A DNA stretch of 24,055 bases, taken from positions 1 to 24,055 of the forward strand of contig JAEZLJ010000110.1 in NCBI GenBank assembly GCA_023415275.1, read 5' to 3'. This DNA comes from Bacteroidota bacterium. Lineage in GTDB: Bacteria > Bacteroidota > Bacteroidia > Chitinophagales > Chitinophagaceae. The notes beneath the pieces are model-generated. The model saw nothing but the letters and a program-made list of their open reading frames with translations, did no database searches and had not been told where the DNA came from. A program made the translations under genes and the position numbers. Shown here piece by piece: positions 7,154 through 13,436 of the stretch (position 1 is the stretch's first letter; every line of letters starts with the position of its first letter).

Positions 7154-7468
7154 TTAATTAAAAAGCTTGATCAGCAACACCCCTATACCATAGATCAGGG
7201 TAATGGCAAAAATGCCTTTAGCTGTCTGGTCCCGGGAGGTGTTGATGTAATAGGTAAAAAGCGCAATATTGCCTACCAGGCACCAGACACCAAAAAAGGT
7301 GATCAGCCGGTTTTCCCTGAAAAACACCCTGATGAACTCTGGGAACGTGTAACCGGAAAAACGGGCGAAATAAATGATGATGAAAACAATCAATGGGGTA
7401 ATGAGGCCAAGAATCAATCCCATTTGCAGGTTATCCTTCTTTAGAAAGAATGTTCCAGTTTTTTTCAA
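7154..7468 (-). CDS. Three-helix membrane protein of unknown function
   Basis: The 104-residue product has three predicted transmembrane helices at about 17-36, 56-75 and 84-102, separated by short basic loops (RVFFRENR, NTSRDQTAK). From the first ATG (7468) it overlaps the end of surE by 38 nt. From Met16 (ATG at 7423) it would start 7 nt after the surE stop codon and begin almost directly with the first helix. The second option is quite plausible, since little of the overlap looks selected for. It sits between surE and lpxB on the same strand and is probably co-transcribed with them. I do not recognise the family. Confidence 0.75.
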   Translation of the reverse strand: MKKTGTFFLKKDNLQMGLILGLITPLIVFIIIYFARFSGYTFPEFIRVFFRENRLITFFGVWCLVGNIALFTYYINTSRDQTAKGIFAITLIYGIGVLLIKLFN

Positions 7469-8225
7469 GGTGTTCCTTTTGTTTGTAGTGGGTTAAGTCA
7501 AATTGCACGGGTACAATACTAATATATTTATTGGCTAATGCCCAGACATCCGTATCGGTGCCCTCATCAAAATTAACAAACTCACCAGTAAGCCAGTAAT
7601 ATTTACGTCCATGGGGATCATTGCGTTCTATAAAATCTTCCTCATACTTAGCGTAGGCCTGCCTGCATACTTTTACACCTTTTATTTCATTAATACCTGC
7701 AATAGGTATGTTCACATTCAATACACAGTGCTTATTGGGTGTAGAGGCAAGCATTTGTTCAACGATCATTCTTGCGTATTTGCGGGAGGCAGCAAAATCG
7801 GCTTCAAGGCTATAATCCAGCAATGAAAAACCAATGGAAGGAATGCTTTCAATAGCTGCTTCCACTGCTGCAGACATAGTGCCTGAATAGATCACATTGA
7901 TACTGTGATTGGCGCCATGGTTGATGCCACTAAGACAGATATCTGGCTTATGGTGCAGTACTTTATCCACTGCCAGCTTCACGCAATCCACTGGTGTGCC
8001 TGAACACTGGTAGGCTTCAATACCTTCGAACAAATTCACTTTATGTAAGCGAAGGGGAACACCAATGGTAATGGCGTGTCCCATTCCGGATTGAGGCTTA
8101 TCAGGGGCTACCACCACCACCTTTCCAAGATCTTTTACGGCTTCGATCAGGTTTTTTATTCCGGGGGCTGTAATTCCATCATCATTCGTAATCAGGATAA
8201 CGGGCTTCTTCTTTTCCTTTTCCAT
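7431..8225 (-). CDS. surE: 5'/3'-nucleotidase SurE
   Basis: SurE is a metal-dependent nucleoside 5'/3'-monophosphate phosphatase of the cytoplasm, linked to stress and stationary-phase survival. The N-terminal metal site is obvious (ILITNDDGITAPGI, Asp15/Asp16). It is followed by VVVAPDKPQSGMGHAIT, the CSGTPVDCVKLA loop, the conserved LSGINHGANHSINVIYSGT region and a SAAVEAAIESIPSIGFS helix. I chose ATG 8225 (264 aa). The longer frame begins with TTG at 8249 and adds eight residues (MCTNKICG) that do not fit the family start. It is first in an operon with a small membrane protein and lpxB. The 200-bp gap to the divergent repressor gene holds the promoter(s). Confidence 0.95.
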   Translation of the reverse strand: MEKEKKKPVILITNDDGITAPGIKNLIEAVKDLGKVVVVAPDKPQSGMGHAITIGVPLRLHKVNLFEGIEAYQCSGTPVDCVKLAVDKVLHHKPDICLSGINHGANHSINVIYSGTMSAAVEAAIESIPSIGFSLLDYSLEADFAASRKYARMIVEQMLASTPNKHCVLNVNIPIAGINEIKGVKVCRQAYAKYEEDFIERNDPHGRKYYWLTGEFVNFDEGTDTDVWALANKYISIVPVQFDLTHYKQKEHLEKNWNILSKEG

Positions 8226-8375
8226 TCCACAGATTTTGTTAGTGCACAAATTTGATCACTTTTTATGGATAACCAAAATTTGCACCATTTCATGACCTAA
8301 AATGGAGGCAGACAGGATTGGATGGCAATTATTGACATAAAATATACAGTATTTGCAAAAAGATTAAGGCAGGGG

Positions 8376-8405
8376 TTTTGTCAATCTAAATAAATTAGTA
8401 TTTTG
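8376..8405 (+). promoter_or_regulatory. Bacteroidota-type promoter of the XRE-S24 repressor
   Basis: A -33-like TTTTG (8376-8380) is followed after 18 nt by a -7-like TATTTTG (8399-8405), one base short of the TAnnTTTG consensus. The ATG at 8426 is 20 nt downstream, which leaves a short leader. The -7 box lies between the two dyad repeats described separately. Confidence 0.6.
8386..8399 (+). promoter_or_regulatory. Operator-like dyad, copy 1
   Basis: CTAAATAAATTAGT, with CTAA/TTAG half-sites in dyad symmetry. It is identical to a second copy 23 bp downstream and lies in the spacer between the -33 and -7 boxes. It is the likely binding site of the repressor encoded just downstream. Confidence 0.6.
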
Positions 8406-8408
8406 CGG

Positions 8409-8422
8409 CTAAATAAATTAGT
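8409..8422 (+). promoter_or_regulatory. Operator-like dyad, copy 2
   Basis: A second identical 14-mer CTAAATAAATTAGT, between the -7 box and the ATG at 8426. The 23-bp centre-to-centre spacing (about two helical turns) would put two bound dimers on the same face of the DNA. Confidence 0.6.
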
Positions 8423-8425
8423 GTT

Positions 8426-9175
8426 ATGTCAATAGCTAACAAAAATCTGAAGTACCTAAGAAAGCTTCGCGGTTGGACACAGGAGGAGTTTGCACAAAAG
8501 CTGCGCATCAAAAGATCCTTGCTTGGTGCCTACGAGGAAGAAAGGGCTGAGCCACGCATTGAGATACTTGAGGTAGTGGCAGATATGTTCAAGCTTACTT
8601 TGGATGACCTGTTGCGTAAAGATGTTAGCGACTCCAAGACTAATTATTTAGCCAGGCGGCGTGCACAGAAAATGGCCAATGGCCGCACGGATATTCCTTT
8701 TGTGCCTCAAAAGGCAGCGGCAGGCTACCTGAATGGATATGCTGATCCTGAATTCGTAGATGAACTGAACACCTTTACACTGCCCATGTTGGCAGGAGGG
8801 GATTACCGGGCATTTGAAATAGTGGGTGACTCCATGATGCCAACACCCAGCGGATCGGTGATTGTAGGAGAAAGAGTGCAGAACCTGGATGAAGTAAAGA
8901 CCAATCAAACCTATATAGTGGTATCCAGGTCGGAAGGCATTGTGTATAAGCGCATGATGAAGAATAACCGGCAAAAAAACAAATACACCCTGGTAAGTGA
9001 CAACCCTACTTATCAACCCTATATCATCAATGCCGATGATATCCTGGAGGTGTGGCAGGCACAGATGATCATATCTAAAGCCAATACACAACAACGCTGG
9101 GATGTAGGCCAACTGGCCAGTCTGGTGAACAACCTGCAACAACAGGTGACTGTATTAAAAAAGCGCATGAATTAA
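8426..9175 (+). CDS. XRE-family repressor with S24 (LexA/CI-like) domain
   Basis: The 249-residue product has an N-terminal helix-turn-helix (about 5-64, NLKYLRKLRGWTQEEFAQKL... YEEERAEPRIEIL) and an S24 peptidase-like domain (about 95-215). The latter holds a possible Ala99-Gly100 cleavage site (AAAGYLNGY), catalytic Ser136 (VGDSMMP) and Lys175 (IVYKRMM). The Ala-Gly to Ser and Ser to Lys spacings are close to those of LexA. A C-terminal heptad-like tail (LASLVNNLQQQVTVLKKRM) probably forms a coiled coil. It likely represses its own promoter through the two dyads just upstream. Such stand-alone XRE-S24 proteins are common in Bacteroidota chromosomes. No phage genes are nearby, so a prophage repressor is less likely. 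Whether RecA triggers cleavage is unknown. Confidence 0.9.
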   Translation: MSIANKNLKYLRKLRGWTQEEFAQKLRIKRSLLGAYEEERAEPRIEILEVVADMFKLTLDDLLRKDVSDSKTNYLARRRAQKMANGRTDIPFVPQKAAAGYLNGYADPEFVDELNTFTLPMLAGGDYRAFEIVGDSMMPTPSGSVIVGERVQNLDEVKTNQTYIVVSRSEGIVYKRMMKNNRQKNKYTLVSDNPTYQPYIINADDILEVWQAQMIISKANTQQRWDVGQLASLVNNLQQQVTVLKKRMN

Positions 9176-9234
9176 TTTGCGTTTTTAAGAATAAGAATTC
9201 TCTATTATATTTACGCTCAGCCTAAACTAGTTGC

Positions 9235-11748
9235 ATGCTGAGAATGATGCTGTTATGCGTACCCTTGTGTTGTAGTATCTTACTATTTGGACAAAAGGCG
9301 CTTATTTCAATTAAAACTTCCCAAGCTCCCCATATAGACGGGATGCTGGATGATGCCTGTTGGAACCAGGCACCAGTAGCTACTGGCTTCATACAGAATT
9401 TTCCTTCTTATGGTTCACAAGCCCTGGTAAAGTCAGAGGTCAGGGTTTTATATGATAATGCGGCAGTCTATATCGGGGCCCACCTTTATGATGATCCTTC
9501 ACTGATCCGTAAGCAATTGACCTCAAGAGATGGAGAACAAAGACAGGATGTGGATTATTTTTCTGTTTTCTTCGACACATACAATGACCACCAGAATGGT
9601 TTCCAGTTCCTGGTAACTCCCAATAATGTGCAAAGCGACGCCAAGGTCAATGCTAATGCAAGTGCAAGCTTCGGCGATTTTGGAGACAAGACCTGGGATG
9701 CTGTATGGGAGAGTAAAACAAAACTGGTGAACGATGGTTGGCTGGTGGAAATGCGCATACCTTATATCTCGCTGAGGTTTGCCAAGAAAGAAAAGCAAAC
9801 CTGGGGCCTGCAGTTCCTGCGCTTTACACGTAGAAACAATGAAAGCTCCTATTGGAATGCTGTGGATCCCAATCAAAGCGGCTTCATAGATCAATTCGGG
9901 CAATTAAAAGACCTGGAAAATATACAACCACCCCTCCGGTTGAGTTTTTCGCCCTATGTTTCGGGCGGTGTAAGAGTGAATCCCGAAGGAAGTAAAAAGG
10001 ATAAAGAATGGCTGCGCAATGGAGGTATGGATGTAAAGTACGGCATCAACGAAAGCTTTACACTGGACGCTACTTTGATACCGGATTTTGGACAGGTGGT
10101 ATCAGACAACGTGGTGAACAATCTTTCGCCTTTTGAAGTACAGTTCCAGGAGAACAGGCCGTTCTTTACAGAAGGAACTGAATTGTTCAATAAATCAGGG
10201 TTGTTCTATTCGCGAAGAATAGGTTCCACCCCATCGGGATATTATGGGGTAGAAGCCCTGGTAGAAAACAGTGTTGATTACGAGATAGTGAAAAATCCTA
10301 CACTCACACAGTTGTATAACGGTATCAAATTCTCGGGTCGTAATAAAAAGAAATTGGGTATTGGCATATTCAATGCCGTAACAGCACCCATGCGGGCAGA
10401 GCTCAGGAATACGGTGTCTAAATCAGATACCATTATTGAAACGGAGCCTTTAAGTAATTATAATATTATAGTGCTGGACCAGGCACTGAAAGGCAGATCT
10501 TCTGTAACGTTCACAAATACCAATGTGATGAGGAACGGGCCTGCAAGAGATGCCAATGTGAGCGCATTGGATTGGTCGTTATTTACGGCTGACAACCAAT
10601 TCAGGCTGCAGGGTACGGCACGCTACAGCAAGATATTTGGATATAGTTTGTATCCCTCCGGCAACATCAACCTGGTGTATGATACCATTACCAGGCAGGG
10701 AAGGATGTATGTGAAGCCTTATGACGGGTATAATACCAGCCTGCGGTTGAGTAAGGCCAATGGCCAGCTTCGTTATTATGCAGGCGCCAACATCACCTCT
10801 AATTCCTACGATCCTAATGACCTGGGTTACCTGCAATCGCCCAACCTGGTAAATTATACTGGAGGCATCAGCTACAACCAGTTCAAGCCAACAGAAAGAT
10901 TCATTACTTACCGTTACAGTTTTGATGTGACCACCAAGTACCTGTACAAGCCTTACCGGTATAATGAAGTTTTGGTGAGCGCCTCAGGGTTCTGGATCTT
11001 CAAAAATTTCTGGGATATTACTTTCACGGCCAGTACTTATCCCGGCGACCAAAATGATTATTTTGAGTTGAGAACACCCGGAAAGTTCTTGAAAAAGCCT
11101 GCAGAGGCCACATTTGAACTGGAGGGAAGTACTGATAGCCGTAAACGCCTGTTTATAAACTATGAACTGGCATACGCACCGAGAGCCAAGGCAGATAATA
11201 ATTATAACCGCACAGAATTTGGAGTAAGGTACCGCTTTAGTGACAGGCTTACGTTAAGTGCCGATGTGTTCAGGCAGTTTGAGAATAACCAGATAGGATA
11301 TGCCTTTCGTAGAGAATCAAACAAAGAGCCTATTGTGGGTTACCGGGATTTCACAGAGATCCAGTCCATCCTTTCCGGAACTTATAGTTTCAGCTCCAGG
11401 CTCAATATGGTAGTCAGGGGCAGGCATTACTGGAATAAGGTAAAATATAATAGCTTTTATAATGTGGATATGAATGGTAATACCGTTCCCAGGAGCTTTA
11501 TTCCGGGGTCGGATGAAAATTATAATGCTTTTAATGTGGATGCCTTTTTTACCTGGGATTTTCGATTGGGCAGCAGGTTGATACTTGGATGGAAAAACTG
11601 GTTGGGCGATGAATATGGAGTAAATGGATGGAACAATCCTAATTACCTGAAAAACCTGGGCAGTTCATTGCAGGTCTCGCATGGCAATGAGGTCACTTTA
11701 AGGTTTATTTATTTTTTAGACTATAACCAGTTAAGAAAAGTTCATTAG
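9235..11748 (+). CDS. Exported DUF5916 protein with N-terminal CBM9-like domain
   Basis: The 837-residue product has an N-terminal signal peptide (about 1-19, MLLCVPLCCSILLFGQ). It continues with a carbohydrate-binding family-9-like beta-sandwich (about 25-225: HIDGMLDDACW at 33-43, VRVLYDNAAVYIGAHLYDD, DYFSVFFDTYNDHQNGFQF). The remaining about 600 residues match the DUF5916 type, with FFTEGTELFNKSGLFYSRRIG and many alternating aromatic, barrel-like strands, and the chain ends in strand-like sequence. I infer an outer-membrane or periplasmic location and a possible glycan-related role; no catalytic residues can be named. Its stop codon overlaps that of the convergent HDAC-family gene by 4 nt. 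A TATATTTA box 22 nt upstream of the ATG (9206-9213) is a weak -7 candidate. Confidence 0.85.
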   Translation: MLRMMLLCVPLCCSILLFGQKALISIKTSQAPHIDGMLDDACWNQAPVATGFIQNFPSYGSQALVKSEVRVLYDNAAVYIGAHLYDDPSLIRKQLTSRDGEQRQDVDYFSVFFDTYNDHQNGFQFLVTPNNVQSDAKVNANASASFGDFGDKTWDAVWESKTKLVNDGWLVEMRIPYISLRFAKKEKQTWGLQFLRFTRRNNESSYWNAVDPNQSGFIDQFGQLKDLENIQPPLRLSFSPYVSGGVRVNPEGSKKDKEWLRNGGMDVKYGINESFTLDATLIPDFGQVVSDNVVNNLSPFEVQFQENRPFFTEGTELFNKSGLFYSRRIGSTPSGYYGVEALVENSVDYEIVKNPTLTQLYNGIKFSGRNKKKLGIGIFNAVTAPMRAELRNTVSKSDTIIETEPLSNYNIIVLDQALKGRSSVTFTNTNVMRNGPARDANVSALDWSLFTADNQFRLQGTARYSKIFGYSLYPSGNINLVYDTITRQGRMYVKPYDGYNTSLRLSKANGQLRYYAGANITSNSYDPNDLGYLQSPNLVNYTGGISYNQFKPTERFITYRYSFDVTTKYLYKPYRYNEVLVSASGFWIFKNFWDITFTASTYPGDQNDYFELRTPGKFLKKPAEATFELEGSTDSRKRLFINYELAYAPRAKADNNYNRTEFGVRYRFSDRLTLSADVFRQFENNQIGYAFRRESNKEPIVGYRDFTEIQSILSGTYSFSSRLNMVVRGRHYWNKVKYNSFYNVDMNGNTVPRSFIPGSDENYNAFNVDAFFTWDFRLGSRLILGWKNWLGDEYGVNGWNNPNYLKNLGSSLQVSHGNEVTLRFIYFLDYNQLRKVH

Positions 11749-12668
11749 TCCAATTCGTATATATCTTTTGCCAGGCGGAATGTATTGCAATGTGCTTCCA
11801 CGATGGTTTTGACCTCTGGAGAATATCCACCACCCATAGCCACTGTGCAAGGTATGTTTTGTTGTTTTAAATAATTAAATACCATCGCATCCCGCTGCTT
11901 GCATCCTTCGTGCGACAATTTTAATTTTCCAAACTTATCTGTTGAAAGTACATCCACGCCTGAGAGGTAAAAGGCAAAATCTGGTTGTACTTGCTGCAGC
12001 AACTCGCTTAAATGATTATCGAGCAGCGACAGGTATTCCTGGTCCCGGATACCATCCTGTAGTTCAACATCGAGATGACTTTTTTCTTTATGAAAAGGAT
12101 AGTTGTTTTTCCCATGCATGCTGAAGGTAAATACCTGGGTATGGTCCTGGAAAATGCTTGCCGTGCCATTGCCCTGGTGCACGTCAAGGTCAATGATCAA
12201 AATCTTTTTGGACAGACTGCCATTCAACAGGTAGTTGGCTGCCACTGCAAAATCATTAAGCAGGCAAAATCCTTCGCCCTTGTCCCGGAATGCATGATGT
12301 GTGCCACCTGCCACATTTATGGCCACTCCATTTTGAAGGGCATACAGACAGCAATCAATTGTGCCCTGGGTAATTATTAATTCCCTGTAGGTTAATGCCG
12401 GGGATTGAGGAAAACCGATACGTCTTTGTTCCCCCGGAGAAAGTGTTTGGTCCTTTAGCTTTTGCAGGTAGTCAAAGGAATGTGTTAACAGGATGTCATG
12501 GTCAGAACAGGGCTGGGGCTTAAAAAGGTTGTCAGCATGTATGGTGCCCTCATAGATCAATTGGCCAGGTATCAAATCATATTTAGCCATAGGGAATCTG
12601 TGTCCTTCAGGAAGAGGATGCGCATAAATAGGATCAAAGGCTATATGAAGTTTCCGCTGAATGCTCAT
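11745..12668 (-). CDS. Histone deacetylase-family (acetoin utilisation/APAH-like) deacetylase
   Basis: The 307-residue, single-domain product belongs to the Zn-dependent arginase/deacetylase superfamily. The tandem His pair (GGTHHAF, H124-H125), the metal ligands in DLDVHQGNGT (D162, H164) and SGVDVLSTD (D239), and the active-site Tyr in GGGYSPE (Y282) are all present, so an active enzyme is expected. Bacterial members deacetylate acetyl-lysine, acetylpolyamines or small amides; the substrate here is unknown. Its ATG overlaps the pdeM stop codon by 4 nt (ATGA), so the two are almost certainly translationally coupled. This links it to the DNA-repair cluster by position. Its 3' end overlaps the convergent DUF5916 gene. 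Confidence 0.93.
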   Translation of the reverse strand: MSIQRKLHIAFDPIYAHPLPEGHRFPMAKYDLIPGQLIYEGTIHADNLFKPQPCSDHDILLTHSFDYLQKLKDQTLSPGEQRRIGFPQSPALTYRELIITQGTIDCCLYALQNGVAINVAGGTHHAFRDKGEGFCLLNDFAVAANYLLNGSLSKKILIIDLDVHQGNGTASIFQDHTQVFTFSMHGKNNYPFHKEKSHLDVELQDGIRDQEYLSLLDNHLSELLQQVQPDFAFYLSGVDVLSTDKFGKLKLSHEGCKQRDAMVFNYLKQQNIPCTVAMGGGYSPEVKTIVEAHCNTFRLAKDIYELD

Positions 12669-13315
12669 TGCATTTGAACCAGGCTGTTTTCAACAATAGC
12701 ATATACATTTTCCTTAGGCGCTGGTTCAATCAAAGCCGTGCCTGTGAATTTGCTGAAAGCGGGGAGTATGCAGTGGTTATTGCCGAAATAAAAGCAGGGA
12801 AGCCTGAGTGCCTGCTTTCCCAGGCCCTGCAAATAAATGCCAGGGTGTATATGACCGCAAAATGTATAGAGTTCTTCATGATCTTCGCAGCGTTCGTGTG
12901 TGAACAAAAAAGGCTGAAGCATTAATTCTGGCTCTATCACTTCTATACCTGCCTGCTGGTACCAGGAAGCTTTTAAGATATCGTGATTGCCTCGCACCAG
13001 GATAATCCTGAGGGATGAGAAGTCTTCCCGCCACTTCTGAAACCAATCCAATTCCATATTGGCATGGCTGTGAAAAAAGTCTCCCACCACTATAAGCTGT
13101 TGAGGCTTGAAATAATGAAGCAGGCTTACCAGCCTTTGAAGATCTTCTTTATATACGTTTTGAGGAACAGGGATGCCCGATTTGCGAAAGTGTCCTGTTT
13201 TGCCAAAATGAAGATCAGACACTATGAGTGCTTTTTGCTCTTCCCAAAAAATAGAACGCAGTGCGGATAACCACAGGTTTTGTTCACGGAGCTTATGAAG
13301 GATAGGAGCTTGCAT
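12665..13315 (-). CDS. pdeM: Ligase-associated DNA damage response endonuclease PdeM
   Basis: This 216-residue calcineurin-like metallophosphoesterase belongs to the fourth family of the ligase-associated DNA damage response set. All metal motifs are visible: SDLHFGKTGHFRKSGIP, VVGDFFHSHAN, VRGNHDI, FTHE and CGHIHPGIYL. The N-terminal IFWEEQKALIVSDLHFGK arrangement is typical of PdeM. It is presumed to process DNA ends or nucleotides together with the neighbouring nuclease, ligase and helicase; this comes from family knowledge, not from this sequence. A perfect -7 box lies just upstream, so it may be transcribed separately from the helicase. It is coupled by a 4-nt overlap to the HDAC-family gene downstream. 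Confidence 0.93.
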   Translation of the reverse strand: MQAPILHKLREQNLWLSALRSIFWEEQKALIVSDLHFGKTGHFRKSGIPVPQNVYKEDLQRLVSLLHYFKPQQLIVVGDFFHSHANMELDWFQKWREDFSSLRIILVRGNHDILKASWYQQAGIEVIEPELMLQPFLFTHERCEDHEELYTFCGHIHPGIYLQGLGKQALRLPCFYFGNNHCILPAFSKFTGTALIEPAPKENVYAIVENSLVQMQ

Positions 13316-13328
13316 AAAAGGAGTGCTG

Positions 13329-13336
13329 CAAAAGTA
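13329..13336 (-). promoter_or_regulatory. -7 box (TACTTTTG) upstream of pdeM
   Basis: On the minus strand this reads TACTTTTG, an exact match to the Bacteroidota TAnnTTTG consensus, ending 13 nt before the pdeM ATG. No TTTG -33 element was found at the usual distance, so the promoter would have a short leader and a weak upstream element. It lies in the only sizeable gap (121 nt) inside the repair cluster. Confidence 0.45.
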
Positions 13337-13436
13337 AGGTCATGGAAGGGGCGCTGATGCTATATTTTGTTAATAGTGTCACAGTTCACAGTCGATAGTT
13401 TTTACCTGGGGATTAATAAACAACAGGGCAGTTCCA

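Noticed and set aside
8226..8249. Longer surE starting at TTG 8249
   Set aside because: The extra eight residues do not fit the SurE N-terminus, and an ATG is available at 8225.
8648..9142. 164-residue minus-strand frame over the S24 repressor
   Set aside because: It is a shadow of the clear XRE-S24 coding frame, rich in His/Cys/Tyr as expected from antisense translation.
8426..9175. Prophage immunity region
   Set aside because: The S24 repressor has no integrase, cro-like partner or phage structural genes around it. Flanking genes are housekeeping or envelope genes.
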